Part shown: positions 33,900-45,372 of the stretch, one piece after another | How positions within the stretch are numbered: position 1 is the first letter of the stretch | How the letters are laid out: every line of letters starts with the position of its first letter | Assembly (NCBI GenBank): GCA_028554755.1 | Contig: JAPTOF010000005.1 | Coordinates: forward strand, 18,822,001-18,886,000 | Length of the DNA stretch: 64,000 nt | Direction: 5' to 3' | DNA from: Cordia subcordata | Taxonomy: Eukaryota > Streptophyta > Magnoliopsida > Boraginales > Cordiaceae | Notes under the pieces: model-generated | What the model was told of the DNA's origin: nothing | The model's database searches: none | What the model saw: the letters and a program-made list of their open reading frames with translations, nothing else | Translations under genes and position numbers: made by a program

Positions 33900-35870
33900 G
33901 CCGTTTAATGTTTTAGCTTATAAGCTTCACATAAAGCAAAGTTAAATATACAAGAAAAAAGAAAAAAATGTGACAAGTCTTTGGCTTTTTTTTAGCTTTT
34001 GTTGTCAGATTTTAACGCCCACAATAAAGAAATGCTTGGGAGTCTTTTGAGGTACATCAACCATTGGCTTTTGTTAAAGACTGAGTGTACCTCAAAAAGT
34101 GGGCATGCAATTACTTTTACAATAATTTTTCTACCACTCAATTTTAAGGGCATGTATTAATTTAGTGGTGGAACGTTTACTACGTGCAAAAAAATTATAT
34201 CCTAAATTTGACTAATTTGGACCGTAATACTCTACCCTAAAATTATATATTTACAACAAGAAATTCGGAGGCAGTGTTTTTCTTTCATAAAAGAATAATG
34301 GTTTGTTTGTATTGGTTTTTTAAGAAAAATATTTTTTTTAAAATATATTATTTTTATAATAATTATTTAATTTGACTTTTAAAAAATAAATTTAAAAAAC
34401 TTAAATATATTTTTTTTGGAAGTTAAATTTTAATTTCTCAAAAAATTATTTTTTAAAAAATATAAAATAAAAACTTTTAAAAAAACCAACCAAAACGAGC
34501 CCTAAAGGAGTTTCAATGATACAAGCGCGACCGACATGGTTCGGATACGCTATTTTATCATATATTTATAATTTTAGAGTAAATTTAATATAATTTTATT
34601 TAAAATAAACTAATTAAAATAAATAAATAAGAAAAAGAAGTGTGCAGACTAGGCAACTCAGGCCATAAATGAGTTGGATTTCAAGGCGGGATCTTTAAGT
34701 GTGTTCTCATCACAAATATCGAGGAGAAAAAGTATGCAGAGAGATGCGTATGCTAACGGCTACATTTTTTGTAGTTGCTGCACGCAGCAGCTTGTTTTGA
34801 TACTGATAAAGTAGAATTGCGAACCAGGTCAGACGCAATCCTGTGGTAAAAAGATTTGGACTTTTTCATAATTTTATAACATTTTTGATAAACTATATAA
34901 TAATAAATTTAATAATGTAACCATGAAAGGTTTGCTAGTGTAGTTAGATAATAATATATTGTTATAAAAAATTTTAAATTCAAATTTTTGTCCTCCTATT
35001 ACATCATTGCCTGAATCTTGGCTGAACCAAAATATATGTTAAAGCATGCCACTATATCAATGAACTCCGGCAAACGTGGGCATCTAAAGCCTCCATTTGC
35101 AGGGCAACCCATGGAAGAAGGAGAAAATATAGATGTATTGATACTCGGTTTATTTTTTATTTTGATATAAGAAAATTTTAATTGATGAACTTAACCACTA
35201 ATCGATAAATATTGAGTGAAAGGACTAGTACTACTATTTAATTACCGATTAAGTTAAAACATTTAATTCAGAATAGAAAATAAGGGTCGACTTCGGTTCT
35301 TCACACAAGTTTGACCTTAGTTCTTATTGCTGAAATATTCATAAGAAAGCAAGTTTAACTTCAATTCTTATTATTATAATATCTTTAAAAAAAAAATATT
35401 TCATCTATCTTGACGGACCAAAAGTGAGAAAGACAGGATTAATATCATGAGGTTCTTCAATTTTGGAGTTTCTCGTCATAAAAAAAAATCATAATTAATT
35501 TACATGGTTATACGTGACAGCGAGATGATGGAAGTCTAGATATTGGGTAGCCAATGAATGGTGTGGGATAAGCGGTAGATGTGTAGTTTATTGTGTGGGT
35601 AGGCTGTCACGGTCAACGTAAGCACAGATCTAGAATCTTGCCTCGCAGATTCATCTTAGGGGGAAAAAAATTAGATTTTTTGTTTTAAGATGTTAATAAT
35701 CGGAACAATTTTTGGCAGGTAGCACAGAGAGAGAGGAATTTTTTTATAAATAGCACAAATCTTAAAACTTTTTACGAAAATAACCTTGTTTGTTGATGAA
35801 TTTTAAATTTAGCCTTTTTGACTATTTAAAAGCTGAAATCAGCAATTGAAAAAACGCAAGCTTTTGAAAA
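33900..35870. other. Intergenic AT-rich DNA with a foldback element
   Basis: 34310-34503 is a foldback MITE copy (GTATTGGTTTTTTAAG at left, AAAAAACCAACCAAAACGAG at right). The rest is AT-rich without a supported gene or RNA. Confidence 0.6.
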
Positions 35871-35889
35871 AAAAGAAAATTTCTCGTCT

Positions 35890-36200
35890 GACATGCTGTC
35901 AGGCAAATTGGACATTTTCGGCTTTTGAATTATCAAAATCAACTATTGAATAGCCGTAGCTGAAAATGAGTAACGTTTGGCTATTGAATAGCTAAATTCA
36001 GCTGTTGAATAGTCGAATTCGGCTATTCAATCACCAAATCGTTATCATTTATCACGGTGAATTTAAATGTGGTCAAATTTGGCTATTCAATCACCGAAAG
36101 TTTTTTTAATTGTCGAAAATTACTCGCCAACGGTTGAGTAATAAATACTGCTTTAGTGGATTGAACAGTCGATTTCAACTTTTGAATAACTGAAAATGCT
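35890..36200. repeat. Degenerate reiterated palindromic motif GGCTATTGAATAGC
   Basis: About ten variants of GGCTATTGAATAGC, half in reverse (GGCTATTCAATCACC, AACTATTGAATAGCC, AGCTGTTGAATAGTC and so on), are packed into about 300 bases. The motif is itself an imperfect palindrome. No reading frame runs through it. Confidence 0.7.
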
Positions 36201-37098
36201 AGATTTGCAATTCATTCTAAAATAAAGCTATTTTTGTAAAAAATAAAATAAAATTTGTGTCATTTATAAAAAAAAATTCGAAGGTCAGGTGTAGTAATTG
36301 GAAATGGTACCCCTATCAGGTTGTTTTATTGTCCATTGTCTACCACACCTGACCTTTGCTTAATTGCTTTAACATGGGTCCTATTGTCTCACAGATGAAA
36401 TGGGCCAGACGTGTCATTCAAGATTGAAAGTATTCAAGTTATGATATGGAAAAAATATCATAAATAGTTTTTATTATTTTTTATTTTTTCAAATTAGTTT
36501 TTATTGTTTTAAAAAGGACAGATGCAAAATTGTTGGCGTTATATTAAAATTGCCATGTGTATTCTATTATATTAATTTCTTTCCATGTTGATCTATGTAT
36601 ATTGTTTAGATATATATTTAATTTTTATTTGTTGTGGATTATCCTTTTTTCTTTTACAGCCAAAACAATAAAACAAGCCGGTTTTAATTTGTTGCTTATT
36701 TGTGCTGTGTCTAGAATGAGCTTATTTTTATTAGATGCTTTTCTTATTGATGTAAAGCAGACTATTCTTTTTATCTTATAAGGTATAGGACATTTTATTA
36801 TAATTATCATATGAAGATTTGAAACAAATTATATATATTTTTTCTTATAAGGTATGAGCAATCCATTTTTATTTATTTTTATAATTATAAAAACAAGACA
36901 TCTTATCACAAGATCTTATAAAAACTCAAAACTAAACTATAATTTTTATATAAAAAAAATCTTAAAAAAAAAACCTATACCAAACAGAAAAATTGGTGTT
37001 TGGGCATGGCTTCTCCCTCCAGTCTTGCCCACCCAAACAAAACGAATAGGAAATATCTGAAATAATTAATTCAAGCAGCTGACTCTGAGGGCAAAGCT

Positions 37099-37153
37099 CA
37101 TATAATTCTCTATATATACAATATATATATAGAGAGAGAGAGAGAGAATTATA
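37099..37153. repeat. Near-perfect inverted repeat (ATATAATTCTCTATATA)
   Basis: ATAATTCTCTATATATA at left and TATATATAGAGAG...GAATTATAT at right can pair into a hairpin with a short loop, the right arm lengthened by extra GA units. It may be a microsatellite-derived palindrome; no further function visible. Confidence 0.6.
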
Positions 37154-37552
37154 TGTGTGTTTGTATATTTTAAGTTCCTGATGAAGATTAATTCAAACTT
37201 GATAAGTCTTGTTGAGGATGATGTCTTTAATTACAAGTAAATTAGGGGTCTATTACTTCTTTGTTTTTGACTTTTCCGGTCCAAGGTTTCAAAACAAAGA
37301 TATAATCCAAAAATAATGGTAAACAAAGAGGAAGGTAATGAAGTCATTGGTTCATTTTCTTCATTAATATCATGCCATAGTATGAAATAAGTGGAATCAT
37401 TCAAAGTGTTTGACATTAGTGGATGAGAGAGATTTCATAACCACTATTTCATTTGCAAGATGAAACTAACTTTTCCTTTTCTCCTCTTGGATATTAAAAA
37501 TTAGGTACTTTGTTTAAACGATATTACTAAAATAACTAATATTAATAAATGA

Positions 37553-37650
37553 ATAAAGGGTTAGTTTAAGTGGTTAAGACTACCTTTTCTAAGAGTAGTG
37601 ACTTAGGTTTAAATCCATTGAGGATTTTTTTTTTTTTTAACAAACCCCTA
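37553..37650 (+). mobile_element. tRNA-derived SINE-like unit, copy 1
   Basis: TTAGTTTAAGTGGTTAAGAC resembles a pol III A box and AGGTTTAAATCC, about 40 bases downstream, resembles a B box (consensus GGTTCRANTCC). A T-run follows. Short, degenerate, and without a clear target duplication. Confidence 0.5.
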
Positions 37651-37764
37651 CCTCTAAACGAACCTCTCGTCCTTCATTGGATTTAGACCGAGACTTTACT
37701 CTTGAATAAAGTAACCTAGACTACTTGAGGAACTCTCTCATCCCAATATCAATTAGCAAAACTT

Positions 37765-37975
37765 TTTTGGGTTAATTTTACAATAAGTTCCTATTATTTT
37801 TTTTTGCTTTTTCAATTTGGTCCCTGTTATTTTAAAATATTCAAATTAATCCTTGATGATTCAAAAATATAATTAAATTAATCCCTAATCTTTGGAGACA
37901 TTTATATTAGTCTTTAATGTTTCATAATGATAGCCAAATTAGTCTCCATTGTTTAAAAAAATCATATTAGTTACA
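37765..37975. repeat. Phrase repeat: reiterated TTAGTCYCTNNTGTTT
   Basis: Five to six phrases, for example AATTTGGTCCCTGTTATTTT, AATTAATCCTTGATGATT, AATTAATCCCTAATCTTT, ATTAGTCTTTAATGTTT and ATTAGTCTCCATTGTTT, recur at a spacing of about 35-45 bases. The same type appears near 28640-29290 and 30541-30800. This is an abundant but poorly explained pattern in plant intergenic DNA. Confidence 0.7.
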
Positions 37976-37984
37976 AAATATTTT

Positions 37985-38085
37985 CTTCACACAAGGGAGT
38001 TGCTCATATGGTTGAGACTAATTCACCAATGAGCAAGTTCTTGGTTCAAATCTTGTGCGGGAAGTGGGCTTTAAAAAAAATACAC
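37985..38085 (+). mobile_element. tRNA-derived SINE-like unit, copy 2
   Basis: TTGCTCATATGGTTGAGAC (A-box-like) and TTGGTTCAAATCTTGTG (B-box-like) lie about 33 bases apart, followed by GGGAAGTGGGCTTT and an A-run. The layout is that of a plant SINE head. Confidence 0.55.
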
Positions 38086-38089
38086 AAAA

Positions 38090-39470
38090 AGTAACAAATT
38101 TGTGAATAAAAAATAATAAACATCCTTTATACTCTATTGGTACGTTTGGTATATAAGAATAGCCTAAAATGGAATCGTCATTCCAGCTTCTTATTTTCTT
38201 TTTTTTGTTTGGTAAAACTAATTGCAGTTGGAAAGCCTATTCCCATGGAATGGCCTTTCCAAGAAAAAGTAAGAAAACACATTCCCTAGCCAAATTCCAA
38301 CTTAATTTGGAATCATAAAAAATAAAATAAAGCCAAAAAATAATTTATTATTCCCCATTTACACTCACAAATCTTCAATCGTTATTAAACAGATAAAAAA
38401 TAAAAATTAAAAATTAAAAAATAAAAAGTAAAAAAATTAAAAATTAACAATACACATGTTTTTTTTTAACTCTTTTTCACCCAAAAAATAGGTGTAGTTT
38501 TATTAGACGATTAACTTTTCTCTCAATTATGTTAGAAAAGTAAATAAATTGAAATATGGTGATAAAAATAAAAAAATTGATTGAACAAATAATGCTATGT
38601 TTTATTGTTGATCAAAAGACAAAGAATATTTTAGTTTATGTTAATATTGTAGAAAATAATTGTTACGTATAAGTCTAAATTTATGTCAAATTAAATATCA
38701 AGTGTATCTTGATTCATTGAATTGATTTTTATACTATTCTAATTTTGTTTTTAAATAATTTTACCAAATATATCAAATAAAATAGTCATTTCATTTTAGC
38801 TTTTTTTTTTATATAGTTTTAACCAAACAAAAGAAAAAGAAAAACTATTCCATGCCATTCTACCTTGAATGACCATTCATTTCCTAACCATTCCGTTGTA
38901 CCAAAAGGGCGATACGGTCGTTGATAAATATCAAAAAGAAAAAAAAACCATAAATGTTTGTACGAATTTCAATCCTCTCAATACGTCATAAATTATATAT
39001 AAAACCCTACAACTTACTTGTTTTGCTTCAAAGGAAGGCAGAGAGAGAGACTAACAGCATGTTTGGCTAAGCATATTAGGGGTTATAAGTTACAAATAGT
39101 AAAAGGTATGTAAAAAGTGTTTTTCTCTTATAATTTATAAACTGCAAAATAAACATAGCCAAATAGACTATAAAACTTAAATAAAGGATAAGGGACAAAA
39201 GACAAACTCCAAAATAGTTACTTGGTATCATATATGGAACTCGCTTTCAATCAGAGTCACCACCTATACTACATTTTTGAGGAGTAACGAGACCGGCATA
39301 CAATATTAATTAATTTCCTTTCAGTTTTTTTGAAGATCTACTTATAATATTGTTTGCACTATCCGTAAAATTTAAAGGTTATAAACTATTAATCAGTTTT
39401 TGATTTTAAAAAAGAATATGATTTTTAAATCTAATATATACCAAAAAAAAAAAAACAACAAGAAGAGCAT
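38090..39470. other. Intergenic AT-rich DNA
   Basis: No gene, RNA or complete element supported. Segments such as GGTACGTTTGGTATATAAGAA (38141-38161) and AACCATTCCGTTGTACC (38886-38902) could be the two ends of a degenerate foldback element of about 760 bases; I could not show its ends pair over any length. Confidence 0.4.
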
Positions 39471-39475
39471 ACTAA

Positions 39476-39595
39476 GAGGGTGTTTGGATTTGCTTACTTT
39501 GAGTGCTTATAAGCACCTAGAAAAAAACACATTCTCACATACCTTTTATTATTTAGGTGCTTATAAGCACCAAATAAGTAAAGCCAAACACCCTC
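39476..39595. mobile_element. Harbinger-type MITE, 120 bp, TAA target duplication
   Basis: Left GAGGGTGTTTGGATTTGCTT pairs with right AAGTAAAGCCAAACACCCTC; inside, TGCTTATAAGCACC occurs on both arms so the whole element folds on itself. The 3-bp target duplication TAA is at 39473-39475 and 39596-39598, as in PIF/Harbinger elements. Confidence 0.85.
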
Positions 39596-39933
39596 TAACT
39601 ATTCTTTTTCTTCTAAAATTTCAAGTGTCATTTGTCATTATTTGGTTCATTACACCATGGTAATATGACATTTTTTGACTATATTTATCATTAGATGTAT
39701 ACTTTTTTTTATTGGGTCCTTATACTTATATGTAAAAGTGAATGAAAATTTTTAATTTTATTAAAAAGATATCTAAAGTACGATTCCTAATATTATTAAT
39801 TTAAAGTATAATTACTAATTTAATATTATTAATACTCTGATTATATTTATTATTGCATGTATAATCTTAATCATGTTTTAAAAGTTAATTTAAAATATAA
39901 TTTATAGCACTATTAGCTACAGCAAACTAGATG

Positions 39934-39969
39934 ATATCAGACCCGTGTGTCACACGGGTCACGAACTAG
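39934..39969 (+). mobile_element. Helitron-like 3' terminus
   Basis: A perfect 10-bp stem GACCCGTGTG / CACACGGGTC with a 1-base loop (39940-39960) is followed after five bases by CTAG (39966-39969) and then T. Hairpin plus CTRR before a T is the Helitron 3' end signature. I could not find the matching 5' end (TC...), so the element's extent is unknown. Confidence 0.65.
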
Positions 39970-40221
39970 TGAGAGCAAATTTCTAAAACATAATAATTGA
40001 TTAACTCAATTCCTTTTGCTTTTCCTTTTCGTTCTTGACACGTTTCTTTTCCTTGTCTTCACGAAATTTAAGATTCAAATACAATTTCAATGACATTCCA
40101 AAAAAGTGGTTTACCAGTTTTCTAGTCAAACATGCTTGCAATTGCCGCCGATACCGAAAGCCAAGAAAGAAAAATTGAAATAACTAATTAATGTCATGTC
40201 AACGACATTGAGTTAGATATA

Positions 40222-40475
40222 TTGACACAATAAATAAAAATACCAATATCCTCTTTTTATAAATTTAAATTTTTAAATAAGATAGTAATTTAATGGTTAT
40301 AGTCTTAGATTCAAAAAAATTTTAAATGTGGTGGTAAAAACATTAAAATTGTCCATGTACAGAATAAAAAACAAACCCTGCCTACATATAAGCATATTGA
40401 CACAATAAATAAAAATACTAATATCATCTCTACAAGTTTAAAATTTTAGATGATGAGATAGTAGCTTATTAAGAT
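40222..40475 (+). mobile_element. Degenerate SMART/TRIM element, copy 3
   Basis: Two direct repeats, about 40222-40297 and 40397-40472, both begin TTGACACAATAAATAAAAAT and contain CAATATC / TAATATC followed by CTCT and TTAAA blocks in the order of the SMART LTRs of copies 1 and 2. The inner part keeps GTGGTGGTAAAAACATTAAA like the internal region of copy 1. Much older: many substitutions and no recognisable target duplication. Confidence 0.7.
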
Positions 40476-41995
40476 TAACATGTAAGAATCATATATTTAT
40501 ACCTCTTCTTTGGTTTCATGGGAGGTTAAATCGGACTATGATGCAATTCTTCTTTACCAACACAAATTTTTTAGAATTTCGTCCTTAGATATAACATATA
40601 AAATCATTTATTCATTTCTATTATAAATCATTTTAATATTGCTGATTTGTGCTATTAGCCTCAATCATATGAAAAAAAAAAAAAAAATTCTAGAGAGTTA
40701 TGCTTTCTCGTTATGTTTCTACGGTCTCACATTTAAAATTGTTGAAATTTCACTAACGACGTTGAGATGTTGCCTACGCTGATTTTCACGTCCATAGAAT
40801 AAATTAGATTAATTTTTAACGATGGAATTCACAAAAAAAAAAAAAATGACACTAATTGTCGTATGGGTGGTTGGATGAAGATTATATAATAAAATATGAT
40901 GATAGTTAAAATAAAAATGATCATTTATCAGTGATATTGTGTATACTTCTCCTCAAGATAATAGTGGTTGAAATTTCTAAGATTCATTCCACTTCTATTC
41001 AAATTGATATCATCAATATAAATCTCTTCTAAACATTTTTTAAACTCTTGAAGATTTATTCTATACTTCGAAGTTCTTGGATTAATCATTTTGACCATTT
41101 GATAATATCATAGCTCTTGGAAGACCATTCAAAGAATTCTTCTATTGTTTATTGCTCAACACTTCCATCTAGATCTGATCATTAATTAGAAGTAAACAAT
41201 CTTGGTGAAGTATTATTATTATAAATCATCGAATTGATATACCAGATAGAAACATCACCTTCATGCATGTGTAATGGCGCACGACTGGGATCGGATTTTT
41301 TTTTATAATATTATAATATCACGAGAAACAATTAAATAAGAAAGAACTACACGCGATCGTAGCGGATCGGAAACATATTAAGCCAGGGGATTTTGGTAAG
41401 GGATTTATGCAAAACATCTTCAAAGACGGTAATATATATTATATGATATTGTTGAATTGAAGCAATTAGGGAAGATTATGCTTGACTAACATTATGTTTG
41501 ACTACATCGGGTAGTTCAATTATATGAGACAAATTCAACATAGAACAACTCAATTCTTATTTTGCTTACTTTGACGTAAACGTTCAATTTTCTTGGGTAG
41601 AGACGTATCGTTAATGTTTTCAGGTGTAATAATAATAATTATTATTATACATTCTAATACATAAATTAACCTTACACCTAATTATAAACATTAGAAATTA
41701 ATTTCTTGCTAAAATATTATCCATTTATAACTTAATGTGGAGTCCTGGTCTCTCTCTTTATTATTATAATTTTCATAGAATAAAGGGAATAAAAATAATT
41801 TTATAAGAAAATTAAAATCAAGGAAGATACTTGAAGAGTAATATTTGAGTTTACAAGATAATGGCAAATAATGAAAGTCGTAGCTTAAACATAGTACTAC
41901 GATATTATATAAATAATTAGTGTAATACCCGTAAGCCTGCATGGATGAGGACACAAATAAATATATTTATGTTAAAACGAAGTTATGAAGATTTG
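40476..41995. other. Intergenic AT-rich DNA
   Basis: No supported gene or RNA. The segment 41270-41410 is a little richer in G/C (GGATCGGA, CGCGATCGTAGCGGATCGG) but has no reading frame. Confidence 0.5.
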
Positions 41996-42559
41996 CATGT
42001 AAGTACCTGGCAAAACGGGTGAGGACCCGTGGGTCTACCCGCTTAACCCGCCCATTTAATAGGTTAGGGTTGGGGATTATATAACCCGGTGGGTAAACGG
42101 GTCAACCCGACCCGACCCGCCAAAGTCACGGGTCGGGTTGACCGGCGGGTACCCGCGGGTCGAAAGTTAATTAATTAGAAAAAAAAAAGAAAACTAGAAA
42201 AGGGCAAAAAGGAAAAGCAAGTAATAATTAGGGCAAAATTCACTCAGTCAGCAAACTCAAAAGCCCTCCCTTTCCTCTCGCATGAGTCGCGTCTCGCCGA
42301 CGCCGTCGAAGTGCCAAGAAAACTAGTAAACTACGTGCAATTGTGCAAATTTTTCTTGCGTCACGACTCACAAAGTGCAAGTTGCGTGGTTCTCTGTTTC
42401 TTTTTCATACTTTCTAGCTTCTATTTTCCTTTTGCCATTTCAACTCTCACTCGGTCACTCTCACTCTCTCTGCCTCACGCAGGCAAAGCGGCCGGCGATC
42501 CCCATCTTCGTCAGCGCGATCCCCATCCATGCGACTAACAAGGTTCGTTTTTTTTTTAT

Positions 42560-42563
42560 TCTC

Positions 42564-42598
<35 letters not shown>

Positions 42599-42634
42599 GT
42601 GCTCACTGCTCACTGCTTACTGCTGACGATAACG

Positions 42635-42685
<51 letters not shown>

Positions 42686-42745
42686 CGTGTGTGTGCTCAC
42701 TGCTCAGAAAAGAAAAAAAGAAAAAGAAAAAGAAAACAGAAAATG

Positions 42746-42801
<56 letters not shown>

Positions 42802-42850
42802 TCGCTGCTCAAAAAAAAAAAAGAAAAAAAAACAGAAAATGTTTTGTTTT
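42560..42850. repeat. (TA)n, (TG)n and A-rich microsatellites in a repeated cassette
   Basis: Three TA runs (about 42568-42598, 42637-42665 and 42746-42799) are each followed by GTGCTCACTGCTCA or TGCTCGCTGCTCA. The last two are followed by an A/G run and CAGAAAATGTT. This looks like a cassette duplicated with its microsatellite. Confidence 0.85.
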
Positions 42851-43052
42851 ATTTTATGTGATCACAGCTCAGAAATAATACAATTTGTTTTATTTCACTC
42901 TTTATTTAGGAGACTGAAAAATTTTCTCTTCAATTATTAATCTCTAATCGTAGTGCTTTTCTTTTTTCCTTTTCTATAATGACTTACAGTTGAATTTGGG
43001 CACTATTTTGTTGGTGCATTTGCGGGTTGTTGATTGACTAGTTGACTATACT

Positions 43053-45372
43053 ATGGAGTCAGAAAATGTCAGTGCTAATAATGAAATGGAGTTTGATGCT
43101 AGTATAGATGATGAGGTAAAAGAAGTGTTAGGAGATGATATTGGACTTCATGCACTCGATGAAAGTACAGCTAACACTTCTAGTAATTCTTCTAAGAAAA
43201 GGTCTCGAGTTCAAACATCTAAATGTTGGCAATATTTTACTAAATTGGATAAATCTGAAGATGGAAAAGAAAGGGCTGCTTGTAATAGGTGCAAAAAGAT
43301 TTATCTTGTGGGAGGTAAAGGTTATGGAACTACTAATTTGAACAAGCATATTCAAGCTTGTCCACTTCGTGACAATTTTGATGTTGGTCAAATGCTTATT
43401 GATGAAGATGGTAGGATACGTTCTAAGAAAATCAATCAAAATGTTTTTCGTGAGAAACAAGCAATTGCTGTAATTAGACATAATTATCCATTTGCAATGG
43501 CTGAGCATGAAGGCCATAATGATGTTTATTTGTATTTGAACCAAGATGTGAACTGATTTCAAGAAACACACTTAAAGTGATGTGTTGAAAGTTTATAAAA
43601 GGAAAAGGCAAGATTGAAAGAAGTTTTAGCTAGACATTCGGGAGAATATGTTTGACATCGATTTGTGGCAATCTTGCACTAGTGAGGGTTATCTTTGTCT
43701 TACTGCACATTTTGTGGATGATAGTTGGAAACTGAATAGTAAGGTTTTGTCCTTTTATCACATGCCTCCTCCACACAGTGGGATTGAGTTAGCCCAAAAG
43801 ATCATGTTTTTCTTGAAGGAATGGGGAATTGAGCACAAAATCTTTTCTATCACATTGGACAATGCATCTGCTAATGATAATATGCAAGATAGATTGATAA
43901 ATGCATTTAGGTTACATGATGGTTTGTTATGTGATGAAGATTTCTTTCATATTCGATATTGTGCTCATATTTTGAATCTTATTGTTCAAGATGGTTTGAA
44001 AGTAGCTAGTGGTGTATTACACAAAATTAGAGAGAGTGTCAAATATGTGCTTGGCTCGGAAAGTAGAATTTTAAAATTTGAGGAATGTGCAAAAGCTGCT
44101 AAATTAGAAGTTTCAATTGGTCTTCGCTTGGATATGCCTGTCCGTTGGAATTCAACATACTTAATGCTTGAGAGTGCTATTAGGTATCGTGCTGCCTTTT
44201 CACATTTACAAGTTTTTGATAGTCAGTACAAGTATAGACTATCAGATGAGGAATGGACAAGATGCGAGAAAATATGTGAATTCCTAGAGCCTTTCAATGA
44301 CATGACTAATTTGTTCTCTGGTATAAATTATCCGACATCTAATTTGTATTTCATGAATGTGTGGTGCATTCAATCTCTTTTGTTGGAGAACAAGATGAGT
44401 GGTGATCCTTTGCTTAGGGTTATGCTAAAAAGGATGTTGGAGAAATTTGAAAAATATTGGGATGAATATAGTCCAGTGCTTGCATTTGGGGTTGTGTTTG
44501 ATCCTCGCTTGAAGTGTGATATTCTTCAATTTTGCTTTGATAAGATAAATCCTGTCACTACAATGGGTAAAATATATCGTATCAAAAGCAAGTTGAAAAT
44601 GTTGTTTGAAGAATATCAAAAGAAGGCTTCTCAAAAAACCACAACTACATTGCTATCACCACCATCATCATCCATTGAAAGTAGTAGCGGATCACGGGCT
44701 ATTGGAAAAGGAAAAGATTTGCTTGATGTAAGTGCTTCTAAAATTATCCTATTTTTATAAAATTGTTTGTTTCAATTGTGATGTTGATACTTTTCTTTTA
44801 TGATTGTTTAGGGGTTTGATTTATTTGTGAGTCAAAGCATTGACAGAAATGGTAAGAGTGAATTGGAATTGTACTTGGAGGAGCCTAGACTTGACCGTAA
44901 GCTTCATGCAAACTTAAATGTGTTGGAACATTGGAGGAAAGAAAAAAACAGGTATCCAGTACTTTCACTTATGGTGCGTGATATATTAAGCATTCCTATA
45001 ACCACTGTTGCTTCAAAATCTTCTTTTAGTGTTGGTGGAAGAATTCTTAATAAATATAGAAGCTCTCTCTTGCCGGAAAACTTTGAAGCTTTGCTTTGTA
45101 CTCGCAATTGGTTGTATGGTTTCAAGTCTACAGGTAAATTTTATCACAATGATCTTATAAATGATTAAAACGTGTTTTGCTTATAAGTTTCTAAATTGTA
45201 ATATGTGAATTAGTAGCTAACTTTTTTGGTAAATCTATTCCTAATACTTTTTGTTTTTCTTTTTTTGATAGATGAGAATGAAGAACAAATCTTGAAACGT
45301 CTCGAATTCCCTATTTGTAGTTTCAAACCAAATGCAGGTTCAAATCAAGTTGTTGATGTGGAAGAGGAATGA
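43053..45372 (+). pseudogene. hAT transposase with BED zinc finger, frame-broken
   Basis: Segment 1 (43053-43556) starts MESENVSANNEMEFD and carries a BED finger (SKCWQYFTKLDK; CNRCKKIYLVGGKG; HIQACPL). It ends with VFREKQAIAVIRHNYPF ... YLNQDVN and a stop. The following ~90 bases should continue the same conserved region but need more than one frame change. Segment 2 (43648-44727) continues with DLWQSCTSEGYLCLTAHFVD, the RNase H-like catalytic part and an AHILNLIVQDGL block. A GT-AG intron (44728-44811) leads to the C-terminal hAT dimerisation domain (44812-45133: YPVLSLMVRDILSIPITTVAS), and another intron (45134-45271) to the tail ending VVDVEEE. The gap at 43557-43647 contains stops in all frames I tried, so I call it a pseudogene rather than a spliced gene. 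Confidence 0.85.

Noticed and set aside
33251..33916. Gly/Arg-rich plus-strand frames opposite the acidic-protein gene and its leader
   Set aside because: They are the antisense of a poly-Glu tract and a CT-rich leader.
42529..42861. Overlapping frames of poly Tyr-Ile and Cys-Val
   Set aside because: They are translations of the TA and TG microsatellites.
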